From Paragyromitra xinjiangensis (taxonomy: Eukaryota; Ascomycota; Pezizomycetes; Pezizales; Discinaceae), in contig JBCAMK010000007.1 of assembly GCA_038503065.1 (NCBI GenBank), positions 496,001-560,000 on the forward strand: a stretch of DNA of 64,000 nt. Direction: 5' to 3'. Shown one piece after another: positions 1 to 12,144 of this stretch (positions are counted from its first letter, which is position 1; the number at the start of each line of letters is the position of its first letter). The notes under the pieces were generated by a model. It saw only the letters and a list, made by a program, of their open reading frames with translations. It was not told where the DNA came from and ran no database searches. The position numbers were made by a program, and so were the translations under genes.

Positions 1-1257
1 ATCCCTGGCCGTAAGTGTTCCCCATTTGTTCCCCATTTTCACAAGATGCTAACAATCAATTTTCAGCTGCCGTCTATAACTGATCTAGCTAGAGCCCAAA
101 AGCCAAGGAGTAAAGGGGCTAGAGGAAGCTAGATGTGCGGGTCACCTGTTTAGCTCTCTCGGTGTAAACAAGCTTTGTGGAGCAAAGTTTTCGTATATAG
201 TTTGAAAAGGCACAAATTGCTTCGAGAATCCGTCAAGAATTCCTCGATAAATATCATTGGCTATTTGATTCCATCCCGCCTAGCGTGACTTCAGGTGACT
301 ACATGTAATAGAGCACTTCACCTTAGGTAATCGTAATAAGTACACGTAATAATGATTGGAATTAGTGGTATAGAGATAGAACATAGAACTACACGTAGTA
401 ATCCTACTACCCCTAAAAGGTTACCTCTAGATTTAGACCTGAACTAGGTTCTGATGGCAGGAAAAGTTCTAAAAAGTAGCTTAGTCATGAAAGATATACT
501 TCTAGATCTGATCTCCCACAAATTTAATACAATTCTACGGTACTAGAAGGCCACAATCAAGATACTAGTTATTAAAGCCCCCTACCTCATGCAACAAAAT
601 CTCTATATTATCTCTCAAGAAACCATCTTTCCATCCCATCGTGAGTTCCATTTCTCTCTTACTTACGGATAAGCTTTTATCCTTAGACTATTTATCTTAT
701 ACAAATCGATAATGGCGGCTGCATATCGTGTCGTCGATCGTACCCACTCACCTCTCACATCTCCTCTAGAGGATCTCAATCCAAGCATGGCTCATCTCAA
801 ACTCCACTGGCCAAGCTCCTTCCAACGTCTCCAAGAAACTACCGTCCAATCGAATTTTCGTTCAGGAACAGACTATTCGAATGCAAAACCCCACGGTTCC
901 CAATTGGGAGTTGATAACTTGCTAGTCCTCAATGTTTACAAGTCTGGCTCCTTTTCCGCTAAATATTTTTTACATAACGTTTATTAACTAGATTAATTCG
1001 CTAGAACAGCCGATCATTCACCTAGCTGGGGGTTGGGGCCATCTCCTTTATCTCCTTTGTACATTTGCTATCCCGCTCTACACCCAGCAGATCGTTCTCT
1101 TCCAAAACCGCCGAAGTCGGTATCACTACCCAGTGCAAGCACCCTCTTTTCACCTAATAAGAGTAGGCAACTCCTTTCTCGTGGCACCTCCACCCGTCCA
1201 AACCTGATTCAATTCTTCTTGGACCGAAAGGATTTTTCGACGCATGCTTCCACAACA
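1..1257. other. Left flank, no firm gene
   Basis: AT-rich sequence without a recognisable domain. One open frame with an ATG lies at 712-987 on the + strand (91 codons). It is in the same frame class as the gene that follows and could be a 5' exon of it, but I found no splice pair that joins the two in phase, so I do not annotate it. Confidence 0.3.
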
Positions 1258-2266
1258 ATGGTTTGTGTTAGGTTCCTAGAAGAGTTTGTCGAGTGGCGCT
1301 TGATCTCAAAGTCTCAGCCCTCAGCTGGGGCCAAAGCCAACAGGGCTTCCGAAAATCGGGGAGATCTTGCAGGTGATAATACCTCAAAATCAAGATCTTT
1401 TCTCGACCGCATCGTCTCCAAAAAGGTTGCATCGGCAAACGCCCTTCGTAATGGTTTCCCGCGCCCTACAACTGCACATGCATCAACCCCCCCGAAGGAA
1501 CATTTTCGGCGAAGGTCTGCTTCGCTCGGTGCAGATGGCCCCACGAATCAACCTAAAGATGTGCCCGCGGCTCACATATTTCTCACCCCAACCATCCGTC
1601 CTATTGACCAGCGTCGGTCTAGACCGCTAATAAATCTATTCACCAGTTTTGTGAGTGAACTCGGGGCCGCAGTCTTGCCGATGTACACTACTCTCGAAGA
1701 GGTTTGTGGTCAAGTAGGTGTAGAATTGTTCTTTTCTTCGGGCACGAGCAAAATAACCTATTGGTGGATTTGGGAGAGTGCTAGCTGGAGGATCGTGTTT
1801 GATCCTACCGACAAGACAGCAATCGAGAAGGTTAGGAAAGAACCAAAAACCGACGAGACCAATGTGACTGGAGAAGTCTCCCGCAGTGGACGCCCGCTTG
1901 CGAGAAATGACTCGGTTGGGGAGGCAAGCGAAAGGAGTCTTAACCCACAGTCATCAGGCTCGAGCGTGAGAAGCCGCTTCAGACGCTCAAACTCGGATGC
2001 AAAGCAGCCAAAAAGCTCTCCACTGACAACGTGTGGAACCGTTAAGGTAGATAAATCGCCCTCTTTGTCCTGTGTGGGTGGATAACTAATTACTCGTATG
2101 ATAGCTTTATGCCGCTGATCAGCTCGAGCCTGTAGCATCCGTTGAGCTGAGCACCGGCCAGATGTGGATTGTGAAGAGCGTGTTGTTAAACACTATTGAC
2201 ATCGCCGTAGCCGTTATGTTCGCTGTTGTGAACCTTGAGAGAGCCATCATGGAGGAACATGGCTAA
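1258..2266 (+). CDS. Hypothetical protein, two exons
   Basis: Function unknown. Exon 1 runs from the first ATG of the open frame at 1258 to 2046 and exon 2 from 2123 to 2266. The 76-nt intron 2047-2122 starts GTAGAT, carries an ACTAAT-type branch site and ends CAG; both sides are in phase 0 and the frame then runs 47 codons to TAA, which supports the join. The open frame continues upstream of 1258 without an ATG to about 1033, so an earlier start or a 5' exon is possible. The protein (about 310 residues) is Ser/Arg-rich and probably disordered, apart from a compact middle segment containing the string WWIWESASWRIVFDP. The new C-terminus has a hydrophobic stretch (VLLNTIDIAVAVMFAVV) that could be a membrane or amphipathic helix. 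No known family recognised. Confidence 0.5.
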
Positions 2267-3052
2267 AAGGATTAGAGAATATTAGAAGCCCCTAGGGCTC
2301 TATTACTCCCTATATTCTTGACCCTTAGGAGCGCATATCATTTTGAATTGCAAGGGTCGGGATGAAAGCGAGGCTCTTCCACTTGTTGTAAAGGGCTTGA
2401 TAGTTTTCTGGGAGCCTATAAAAGTTCAATTTGACTTTACTTTCTCATTTTAGACATATTTCTCTCTCGCTTCTAAATGAGTGATACATTTTCCTCAGTA
2501 CTTCCACGACAACATCGTAGAACGGATACATTCCTAAGACACTTTGGAGCTTCAAAGATTTGCCCAGAAACACCCCTACCAAATGCCCTCATAAAATTGC
2601 TCTTAAGGACATCTTAGTACATTAGCTCGCCGCAGTTCGAGGAAAAATCCCAAAAACACACGAACGAAACCAAGTTTTTTTTTCCAGTGCCGCTAATATA
2701 TAGCCCAATATTTAGGGTAACACCAACCAAGCCGCAATAGGTTATTAATTACCTAATGGTCTTAGCACCAAGGCCTACTTGTACTTGGCTTCGCAAGATT
2801 TCCGCATGCAAAACTCCCCTCTAGCAAAGTATTAAGCCCATACTTGCAAGGAGGTCCCTAAATTCTTGTGCAACTCAAAGAATCCCTACGCGGAAGGGGC
2901 CGCCCCACAAACTAAGCTATAGACTATCCCATAAATCTATTAGCTACAAGACGGCGGCGGCACGGTTAGTTTGGGTGACATTGCCTTTCGCAATTTACAA
3001 CACTTCAAATAGTACTGCTACAAGGATTCGTACTTAGCCAAATAGACACCCA
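2267..3052. other. Intergenic, nothing recognised
   Basis: AT-rich spacer between the hypothetical gene and tRNA-Thr. It contains a short palindrome-like AGCCCCTAGGGCT near 2288-2300. No coding signal seen. Confidence 0.4.
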
Positions 3053-3125
3053 GCTCTGGTGGCCAAGTTGGTAAGGCGCAGCACTAGTAATGCTGAGATC
3101 CTCGGTTCAACTCCGAGTCAGAGCA
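3053..3125 (+). tRNA. tRNA-Thr(AGT)
   Basis: Complete cloverleaf without intron. The acceptor GCTCTGG pairs with TCAGAGC (one G-T pair) and position 3125 is the discriminator A. The anticodon loop is CTAGTAA between AGCA and TGCT, which gives anticodon AGT (reads ACU and ACC, with inosine). The T arm has the B-box core GGTTCAACTCC. A run of five Ts at 3138-3142 is the likely Pol III terminator. Confidence 0.95.
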
Positions 3126-3424
3126 CTCTAATTCTTCTTTTTATATTGTTGATCCACGGCCTCGACTACTAAGTGGTGATTCTCCGAGACGGCATTTGGG
3201 ATGCCTTTCGCTGCATCGAGGTCGATGAGGTTCGTGAGCTCATGCCTTCCCATGAAGGCCTTTTTGGCGAGCTGGAGGTTGAATCCAAACTTTCATTTTA
3301 CCTAAGCCATGACCTCTTCGGTGGCCAGAGTCAGGTCTCTCGGGCAGGGAGGGGTTTGGAGAATCTGTTAGACACTGATTACCATACTGAGACTCATATA
3401 CGATAGATAAAGACTCAAACATAC

Positions 3425-3859
3425 TCATGTTCCACTGACATGAGATAGATTGTCGACACTGCATAATAGTTCGAATACGCGGCGGATATGCTCTCTCGAC
3501 CGAGATTTGATACAAATTACAGAAATCATCATTGCCATCATTAATTTTGGCTCTTCGCACCAGATCTCCTATATTTGAAGTTAGTAACTTGGTATGAAAC
3601 AATGGGTTAGATCACTGGCACTCACGTTATGGAGGACTTCGCGGCCTTTTTTTCCGACGGATAAACATCGCTCGGCGATATTCTCATATTCTTTCAAGTG
3701 GATCGCCCTCCTCTTCTTCGTGGTTGGAGCAGATATATCTATTCCTTTGGACTCGGCAGTTGCTTGATCAACCTCTCCCATGATGAGGGTAAGGATAGCT
3801 TCATTATAATTTTCGGTTTTGAAGAACCCGTCAAGTAGTTCTGTAAGGGCTGGAGGCAC
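3425..3859 (-). CDS. Hypothetical protein, 5' end unresolved
   Basis: The 3' part of a spliced gene of unknown function. The exon ending at 3626 is followed by a 57-nt intron (3569-3625) with excellent signals: GTGAGT, a TTACTAAC branch site and ATATAG. The phase-0 continuation runs 47 codons to a TGA at 3425-3427. The upstream exon encodes an acidic, helical segment (LTELLDGFFKTENYNEAIL) and a basic patch (TTKKRRAIHLKEY). No ATG starts this exon; 3859 is only the limit of the open frame. A possible first exon with ATG at 4220 ends at 4091 (GTAGCT) and would join in phase at CCAG near 3850, but that intron would be long and poorly signalled. No family recognised. Confidence 0.35.
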
Positions 3860-4625
3860 GACCGTTCGACGAGTGCAGTTCCGAGGGGTGGTGGGTAAGT
3901 TTTAGGGTATAAAACGAAGTGACTTTCGTACAAGACAGTCGCAGGCACTGAGGAGTTTTTTTTCGAGGTAGGTTAGCCCTGGGGCTACCTGGAGAACAGT
4001 GGCAGATGCTCAACGTTTCAAGGTTGTTCAGGTGAGCTCATCGCTGTTTGTCGTTGTTCGTGACTTGTAGCCGAATCGACTCCTAGCTACCTCCCGAGCA
4101 GCCTCTAAAACAGCTGCTTGCTCGCCTCCGAATCGACTGTCTGTCAGCTTCCTGATCGATTGCACCAGATATCTCCTTTGCGAGAAGTGTAGTAGGCTTG
4201 TTCCCATCCCCACCTATCATAGGTTGCAGCAAGCTGCGCAGTAGGGCTGGGCACGAGACTAGAAGTGTAGCACAATTATTGGTAGGCTCTGAAACATAAC
4301 TGTTACCCTACAAGTAAACACCAACCACACCTTGTAGAGAGTGATAAGTCATGACCCATATTATGTACAAGGCCAAAACTCCAATATCCCCACAACAAAT
4401 AAACCCGGCCCTCAAAATGTTTCGGCAACCGGACTGTTAACTTTCAAGGAGAAAAAAATAGATGCTACCCTACCTATTAGACTCCTCATTCTCATACCCC
4501 AATGTGAGTAGATCGAATACTCATGCACTTCACTAGTATTCCCAACCCCAGGCACAAAATGATTTGCAAAAGTACATGAAGATCTTACAAGCAATCTTCA
4601 CGAGATGAAAAGGACTAAAATGAAA

Positions 4626-4677
4626 TGCGACAAACCCGGATTGAACGGGTGACCTTCAGATGACACCCCGGATAAGA

Positions 4678-4708
<31 letters not shown>

Positions 4709-4714
4709 TATCGC
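4626..4714 (-). tRNA. tRNA-Phe(GAA) with intron
   Basis: On the minus strand the acceptor GCGATAA pairs with TTGTCGC, the D arm reads TAGCTCAGTTGGGAGAGC, and the anticodon stem TCAGA/TCTGA encloses CTGAAG. A 16-nt intron (about 4659-4674) sits one base 3' of the GAA anticodon, the canonical position for eukaryotic tRNA introns. The T arm CCCGTTCAATCCGGG is intact. The spliced length is 73 nt. A TTTT stretch follows the 3' end. Confidence 0.95.
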
Positions 4715-5254
4715 GTCGCATGTGGTTGTTTCAACAGAAATGCGATTGTGAAACAACTTTTTCTGGCGAAACAAAACAAAACTTATAGGTTAAACCCATT
4801 TCTTGCTGTATTTCTAGATAGGAAACTTAACCATCAGGTAAGGTTATTATACTGGATTTCGGTTTGATAATGAGTGTCAGGGTTTGGGTTTGGGTTTTAG
4901 GGTTCTTCATGTAAGTGGCAGACGAACAGCGCTAGCCCCGAAAGCACTTCAATCAAATCCCAAAGGCTCCAAGAAATTTCATGAACGTTGATTCCCCGGC
5001 ACGGTAACTCGCACCTCTATATCTCATACATAGGGTGCAAGGTATGTACTTTAGGATATCACCTGCTTCGAATAATATCTATAATAGGTATAAAGCCCAA
5101 TCTTTAAGAAACACTACATCTTGACAGAAACTTCGGTACCCGACTTAAAGGATCGCCAATCACAGCTACAGCCCAAGAAAGGAATTTAAACCCACCCAGA
5201 CATATTAGAGCCCTTCTTGATCCCAAGCCTTTCCAAGAACTCCCACTCATGAAC
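4715..5254. other. Intergenic, nothing recognised
   Basis: AT-rich spacer. It includes a short degenerate GGGTTTGGGTTTTAGGGTT tract near 4880-4903 that is telomere-like only in appearance and is not a perfect array. Confidence 0.4.
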
Positions 5255-5830
5255 TCAACTCGCTTCCCCTCCCGCCGTAAAACTCTGCATCACTTTCTCA
5301 AACAACCGATCAATATCCTCCTGAGTTTTCCCCCCCTCCACCTCCTCTTTCATACGCTCTCCATACCTGTTCCAATCGTCAATGTTCTCCGCTTTCTCCC
5401 GTTCCAAAAAGACCTGCGAATAACCCAGCTTCCACCTCGCGACATGTTGAATCAACCGCCTCAAATCCCCACGGATGAGATGATCGGTTATCAGGTACTG
5501 ACACATCCCACAAAGCGTTAAACCGCACTTTTCGCACCCATGGAGTTCAAGCGGAGTGGTATCATCACAAGCCATACAGAACGAAGACGAGGATGGATTC
5601 TCAATGAGGCAAAACGCCAGGTGAGGGAGCTTGTGGAGATAAGCTTTGTAGACGTTTGCGTTGAGCTGGGAGTCGTGTGACCCAGAAGGTGAGTTAGTAT
5701 GGGAAGCCATATTGATCGCATCCAAGAGAGCTCTGCGATCAGGCTGAAGGCCACGAGAAGCAAGTTTGCTTACGAAGGACGGTGTAGACGCTCTGTGGAG
5801 GATTGACATTTCCGTTTTATGTCGATCCAT
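5255..5830 (-). CDS. Small zinc-motif protein, unknown function
   Basis: Single-exon frame of 191 codons starting with ATG at 5830. The middle has three CxxC pairs, C85-C88, C99-C102 and C107-C110 (CMAC, CEKC, CGMC), arranged like a B-box or treble-clef zinc site; the sequence alone does not tell which. The C-terminal third is helical and charged (FLEREKAENIDDWNRYGERM), possibly a coiled coil. There is no signal peptide and no membrane segment. The length, the ATG and the zinc motif make it a believable gene. Function is unknown; a protein- or nucleic-acid-binding role is only inferred from the zinc pattern. Confidence 0.65.
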   Translation of the reverse strand: MDRHKTEMSILHRASTPSFVSKLASRGLQPDRRALLDAINMASHTNSPSGSHDSQLNANVYKAYLHKLPHLAFCLIENPSSSSFCMACDDTTPLELHGCEKCGLTLCGMCQYLITDHLIRGDLRRLIQHVARWKLGYSQVFLEREKAENIDDWNRYGERMKEEVEGGKTQEDIDRLFEKVMQSFTAGGEAS

Positions 5831-7958
5831 CTTAGGTGGCGTTCGAAATTTGATAGAATAACTGTGGTATATGTATCTTCGGACTGTTGTTGCTCGCAGA
5901 AGTTATCGTGCTAACAAACTTAGGAGCGAATAGCATTTCCAGATGAAAGGTCGTTCTATCTAGCCGAATTGGTTTACAATAATTACATAGAACGCAATTC
6001 CCTGAGTTATTATTTGTGGTTTATTACCATTACGGGGGTTCACGTAGCATCTGGTAGCACTATTGCAAGGACGAGGTTAGGTTAACGAGTAAGATGTCGG
6101 GGCAATCCTCGCTACCGAAAAAATCAACAACAGCCTCCGGCCCGGGGCCAACGTTTCTACTATAATTCCACTAGAGGCTTGGCCATCAGCTAACGTTTAA
6201 TCTCAAAAAAATCTCTCAGAGGTTAGGGCTATCTCCTAGCAAACTTCAGCCTTGCTCATCTTTGTAAGATATATCTTCCCTCTGATCATAGGGTTAGGGT
6301 CTTCCCTCTAGCGACATTTTACACTAGGCGCGGCTCAGAAAAATCCCAAACGCTACTTCTACCTCTAAGACTTCACAGAATATAGCTAACCGTTGCCGTC
6401 GCGGGTAAACGCGTCTTGCTTGGGCCCCAGCTGAATACCTATGCATGCATTTATACCCATGTCAATCCAGCGGCCCGGCCCGGTTTCATATTGGTGGGCC
6501 CTTCTCCAAGTTATGGGTTGAGAAGCGCTCCAAGCCCTAGAAGCTCGAAGTGCGACATCGCCATTGACTCCAGCTTGTGAGATGCACATAGGCTCGCGAC
6601 GAAGCCGCTATATCGCGGCTAGATATATTTCTTTAGTATGTCTGGAAACCACAGCAGCTTCAGCTAAGTATTCGAGGAGCAGCTACCTCTCCGTATTTGC
6701 TAAGGATAGGATATTGATGGTAGATTCCCATTCTACCACCTGCTCTGAGGTCTAAATATGTCTTGTACAGATTCCACCTCTGCAGATGCTTGTATTTCTC
6801 CAATTGCCGTTGTTAAAATTAAATCTTATCGTCACAAGGTAATTCAATATTTCCAATATTATCACACATCACGCTAACTCTTCAAGTCTGACCCTGAGTA
6901 TCACCCAAAAGGTTATTTTGGGTAATTAATTTCTTACGAGATTCCGAGATAACTTTCATATCATACTCTAGAGATTTAGAATCGCGTTTAAGCCAGAACA
7001 GTCTATGGCTAGGGGGCACACAGGGTTTCTGGTTGTCAGATATAATCGCCAAACCTAATGTCAGATGGCGCGCTTGGTTATATTGACTGAGGGCATACTT
7101 TACCAATGCCTGGTAGATGTATCATGAAATATCACTCGAAGATGGGTATAATTCCCTAATCGGGAACCTCAGAATTGTTGGGATGCGACCGATAAAATCC
7201 CGTGATGAAGCTTTTCCCGCGAAATTTGGCTACAGCGATCCTGTGACATTCAAGCACACGTAACGGCAAAAGACCAAAGGTCAGTTTTCACTTTGCATAC
7301 GCAGCCCTGCAGCTGGATCTAGAGAGAAAAGACTCAAAGGGCATCCATCGGGCAGAAAGAGCCATAGGTTTGTTTAGTTTCGGGATGTCGACAAGACGTT
7401 AATGCACCTTTGCATAGTGTATATTTATTGGACTTGACGTTCAGATCGTGCAGCTCAGGTCCAACCCTTCATAGGCGGGTAATAAAATTACGCCCTCGGC
7501 TGAAGCAGGCTGTTTGTTTTGCCTCCCCAGCGATGGGCACTTGTCATTTGATCGTCATGATACGCTGGCAGATACCTGTTTATATATTGGAAGACGCGTT
7601 GGAGAGGTGCAGGACGAAGAGCGATACGTGGACATAAAGTCGCGACTGTGGGAGTTGGGATGGGGCGAAGTGGTTGTAATGGAGACTCGGCCAATAGGCT
7701 TTGTTATGACGCAGATATGACTAAAGCCTCGTGTGGCTCAGTCATGTGGCTTCTCCACGGGAATCTCATTGTGACCAGATGTCCCCGGAAGCTTGGACGT
7801 CTCACCCCCTACAATTGATCCTTCTCTCATAACTCTCTCCTTCTTTCCTCTGCTACACCATCTATTCCGCCTCATTCTATCCCATATCTTCCCATCCCAT
7901 AGCTTTGGTCTCCAGAATTACCCCCCCTCTAGCTCCACAAGCTTATCTCCGCGAGAAG
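5831..7958. other. Long intergenic region upstream of SEY1
   Basis: About 2.1 kb with only short open frames and no recognisable domain. The pyrimidine-rich stretch at about 7793-7950 is probably the SEY1 promoter and 5' leader. Confidence 0.4.
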
Positions 7959-10900
7959 ATGTCCGTCAACGGTGGTGGTGGGTCTGCTATCTGGCATAAT
8001 GGGACTAACGGTCACATGGGTTCCAAGAAGGAGATCAGCGAAGAGGATTACAAGACTTATGAACACGGTGTGCAGGTTATTGATGAGAATAAGGAGTTCA
8101 CGTATGTTCAATTTCTTGTTGCTTCTTATAGATGCCTTTCCCCCTTTTTAGGAGGGGGCTACCGGTTATCCGCCAGTCTTTCCCGGAATCTTATTTCTAA
8201 CACCTATCCTATAGACCAAATCTCCCAACCTATCTCACAATCCAGAATCTGATCACTGCTGGATTCAACTACCATGTCGTTGCTGTTTTCGGTTCACAAT
8301 CAACAGGGAAATCTACCCTGCTTAACCATCTCTTCGGAACCCATTTCTCCGTCATGGACGAGGCAGCCCGGAGACAGACGACAAAGGGGATCTGGATGTC
8401 AAGAGCAGTCGATGAGAAAGATCATAAACAGCTGATACCAAACAGGGAGGGTGGGATGACGAACAATATTTTGGTTATGGATGTGGAGGGTACTGATGGG
8501 AGGGAGAGGGGTGAGGACCAGGATTTTGAAAGGAAGAGCGCACTGTTTGCGTTGGCTACCAGTGAGGTTTTGGTGTGTGCTTCTTTCTTCCTATTGGTCT
8601 GATGAGATGGCATAATGGGCATCACGGGAAGAAGGAGCTGGTTGGCCATGTTTTAAGTTGCATTGACTGACGTTTGTCTAACTGAAAGATTGTCAATATC
8701 TGGGAGCACCAAGTCGGTTTATATCAGGGAGCCAACATGGGTCTGCTGAAGACCGTCTTTGAAGTCAATTTAGGATTGTTTTTGAAGGACCGAAGGTGTG
8801 TTTTTATCCGCTATTTTTTCCGTGTTGATGGCATTCTGATCTTCTTTTAGTACTACTCACCGGTCTCTATTATTCTTTGTCATCCGTGACCATATCGGCC
8901 ATACACCACTCGCTGGTCTCACTTCCACCCTCATGGCAGATCTGAACCAGATTTGGTCCTCCCTCTCTAAGCCTGCCGGCCTGGAAAATTCCAAGATTAC
9001 CGATTTCTTCGACTTTGAGTTTGCCGCACTCCCGCACAAAATTCTCCAGCCCGAAAAATTCTTGGAGGAGACTAAAGCCCTCCGGAAACGATTTCGAGAG
9101 GGTATACCTCCAGATGTCGAAGTTCTAAGCGACGGCACTCCCAAAGACGAAAACAACGGTATATTTTTGCCAGCTTACCACAGACGGATACCTGCGGACG
9201 GATTCCCGCTCTATGCTGAGGGTGTGTGGGAGCAAATCGTCACCAATAAGGATTTGGATCTGCCTTCGCAGCAGGAATTGTTGGCGCAGTTCCGATGCGA
9301 TGAGATTGCGGCTTCGTGTACTGCCGGTTTCAATGAGATCATCGGGCCGTTTGAGGATATAGCTAAGACTGGCAAAGCGCTCGAGGGACTCGGTGAGGCA
9401 ATGAAGAGGGCACTAGAAGAGGCGTTAGGAGGGTTTGAAGAAGCCGGCGGGAGATACCATAAGGGTGTCTTTTCAAGGAAAAGAGATGAGCTAAGGACCA
9501 GCCTTGAGGGACGACTGAGAGTTTTAGTAATCGGCCAGTTCGGTGCCTTGTCCAAGAAGGCCTTGCAAGATTTTACAGAGGAAATCACTGGTATCCTGAA
9601 AAAGGCGAATTCCACCGCTCATGCGGGGACTGCCAACTACGATTTTGCTGTTGTGGTCGATCAAACCAGAAGCAAAGTTGTCGAAAAGTTCATTGCCGAA
9701 GCTAGCGAGTGTTTCATCCCAGGCCCCACAGCAGAATGGTCGAATTATGAGGGTGAACTTGAGAGTCTGCAGAAGGATCTTGATCATGTCGCCGCACGCC
9801 TAAGAGGGGAGGAGATGAAGCGCCTTGTGTCACGCCTTGAAAGGGCTATTAGGTCAAAGCTCTCAGAACCTATTGAGCTTGAGTTTAGGCGGATGGAGGA
9901 TAATTCCAAGGAGAATGGGGGTCTGTGGGATCGTGTTTGGAATGTTTGGACTGGCGTTGTTGGGGAAGGTGTGGAGGGCTTTTTGAATAGAGCTGTCAGC
10001 TTCAATGCGACGGAGAAGGAAAGGGAAATTGGTGCGTGGAGGTTGAAGAAGAAAGCCTGGGGAGTGCTGAAGGCGAAGATCGATGAGGAGGTGATGGAAG
10101 GGAATTTGTTGTTGAAGTTACGAGAAAAGTAAGTTCCGTTTTGTTCTTGCTTTATGTTTGCTTGTTTTTAGGATGCGGTTGCTGACAGCCTGCAGCTTTG
10201 AAGACCGTTTTCGCTACGACGAGCATGGTGTCCCTCGAGTTTGGAAACCAACCGACGATATCGAGGGATCCTACACTACCGCCCGGGAAGCTACACTCAA
10301 GCTCATCCCTCTTGTTTCTCACATCACCCTCACCTCAACAGGTGCTGAACCAGATCTCGAGGCTTTCTTGGGCCCTCCACCCGCCGACTTTGAAGAAGAT
10401 CTCGAGGAGATGGGGCCCGTTAAGGGCGAATTTGAAGTTATTTCTGAGGCAAAACAGGTCGATATGGCGATAAGGTTCAAGCGCATGGCGGACGCGGTTT
10501 ATGTCGAGGCAAAGCGAAGCACTATTAGTAGCGTAGCGCAAATCCCTCTGTACTTTTATGGATTGCTGCTAGCGCTTGGATGGAATGAAATCTGGGCAGT
10601 GCTGAGGAGCCCTCTATACTTTATCTTCCTGTTAGCAGCTTGTGGGGTTGGGTATATTGTGTATACGCTCAATCTGTGGGGGCCAATCGCCAGGGTAGCT
10701 AATGCGATGAGCCAGCAAGCTATGGATATTGGGAAGGTTAGTTTGATTCTAGGACTTCGGTTTAATGTTATTGGATGGCAAGATACTTACTAGCGCGATA
10801 GGAACGGCTTCGCGACTTCCTTCAAGTTCAAAACGGCAGCGCGACGCCCATGGCTTATGCAGGCAGAACAAATACGACGAGGGGATACGATGACGATTCT

Positions 10901-10978
10901 GATGCTATCAGTTTGCAAACACTAAACGGTGAGGGAAGGAGAAGGACTACACAGAAGAGTGAGAGCGATGACGAGTAG
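7959..10978 (+). CDS. SEY1: Sey1, ER-fusion dynamin-like GTPase
   Basis: Atlastin/RHD3-family GTPase that fuses ER tubules and maintains the ER network. Six exons: 7959-8101, 8215-8572, 8689-8795, 8851-10128, 10196-10736 and 10802-10978; phases agree at all five junctions and give 867 residues, the usual family length. Visible features are the P-loop GSQSTGKS (residues 74-81), switch I around RQTTKG, G3 DVEG (137-140), the RD motif in FFVIRDHIG, a long helical middle, and two closely spaced hydrophobic segments (about 743-787) forming the ER hairpin, followed by a polar tail ending in ESDDE. The start ATG at 7959 gives a normal short N-terminus. All introns are GT-AG. No unusual residue was seen; this is a housekeeping gene. 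Confidence 0.96.
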
Positions 10979-11952
10979 ATTTGTGCTTTCGACCAACTTA
11001 CGAAATTGTCTGGGCATCATCTCCTCTCGCGACATAACCAATCATAATATTAAGTGTGATTAGGGTGGGGGCTGGGAGAGTTGAGACGAGCGTGTTCACT
11101 AAAAAGATCACTTTGTTTGAATATTACTTTTAGTTTTTCTTTTCGTCGATTGCCGGCAGGGTTGAGGGATGGGGTTTGGAGTAGCACGGAGATGACTGCT
11201 GTTAATTGTTATAAGTGTACTTGATATTGTATTGGTTTCGTCAGGAGGTGCACTGTGTACTGTCTGCGTGGCTATATCCTGTTGGACATGATTGTATTAG
11301 TTTTCTGTTTCTTTTTTGTAAGGTTTTGTTTTTATGGAGAGAGGATTGTTATTAGAAGGCATACAGTGAATGGTGTGAAAAGTTTAGTTTTTACCAACCT
11401 TGGAATTTGTGGCTTAAAATCGACTGTGAGCGGTTCAGGTGAAGTGAGGGGACGCGAGTTGATATCGTTGAGTGTCAGCGCATGTGCTTGAAGGGAAATA
11501 GCTAGGACGTTCGTTCCTGGAATAAGACAGATCATGGCTGGTCACTCGGGCAAGCAACACCACGCCTCCGGCAGGTCGCAAGTGGTGCTTGAGGCTAAAC
11601 CGGAAGATTTTCGGGTTTCCGATAGAAACCGTCGAGCCCTAGAACGTTGACGATTAATATAGGTGAACCCAGCTAGCATTAGCCGCTTATCGTAACATCC
11701 TCGGTATCTGATCTCCAAATACAATTTAGAGGGCACTACTCTCGCTATTCCTAAGGCCGAAGAAAATTACTAAAAGTGAGTTGTAGAAGACGCAATTATC
11801 TCCCCTGCAATTAACAGAACCCAAAGATTCCTCCGACGGAACAACGACCTTCTTAAAACAGAATACAAAAAAAGCTTAGCCGGTAGAAATATACTAAAGC
11901 CGGTATTTATGACGTGATACTAAACTAGGGTTACAATTTCGTAAATCCCCCG

Positions 11953-12027
11953 ACATCCCGAGGACCTGAAGAGATCGACAACCCTGCGTCCGGGGCACCT
12001 TCCCGGACCCCGCAGCCCTCGGGATGT
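11953..12027. repeat. Nested inverted repeat before pectate lyase
   Basis: The outer arms ACATCCCGAGG (11953-11963) and CCTCGGGATGT (12017-12027) are perfect 11-bp complements. Inside them, CTGCGTCCGGGG (from 11984) can pair with CCCGGACCCCGCAG (12002-12015) apart from a small bulge. The result is a GC-rich two-tier hairpin about 30 bp upstream of the likely TATA box. It could be a regulatory structure or a small foldback element. Confidence 0.6.
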
Positions 12028-12056
12028 TAGTACCTGAATTTCTCCGAGGCCTTTCC

Positions 12057-12064
12057 TATAAGAG
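12057..12064 (+). promoter_or_regulatory. Probable TATA box of pectate lyase
   Basis: TATAAGAG lies 81-88 bp upstream of the ATG at 12145, a normal distance for a fungal core promoter. Assigned by motif and position only. Confidence 0.45.
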
Positions 12065-12144
12065 CTGGTTGTGCGTTTAGGTTTTAGTACGATTATTAAG
12101 AGTCTTGATTGGTTTGGTCTCTGTGTTAGATTTAGAAAGCAAAG

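Larger units (their letters stand above)
10979..12144. other. Intergenic between SEY1 and pectate lyase
   Basis: Contains the SEY1 3' region and, in its right half, the promoter of the pectate lyase gene together with a nested foldback (listed separately). The open frame at 11255-11491 has neither a domain nor gene-like codon use. Confidence 0.4.

Noticed and set aside
712..987. 91-codon open frame with ATG
   Set aside because: No domain and no in-phase splice to the downstream gene; kept only as a remark.
1314..1544. Minus-strand frame inside the first gene
   Set aside because: Shadow frame of the longer spliced plus-strand gene.
3173..3406. Plus-strand frame after tRNA-Thr
   Set aside because: Starts at GTG, has no domain, and overlaps in antisense the better-supported minus-strand exon region.
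4880..4905. Telomere-like GGGTTT/TTAGGG tract
   Set aside because: Only a few imperfect units inside gene-flanking sequence; not an array and not at a contig end.
11255..11491. Hydrophobic plus-strand frame downstream of SEY1
   Set aside because: T-rich 3' region translated by chance; no splice context or family.
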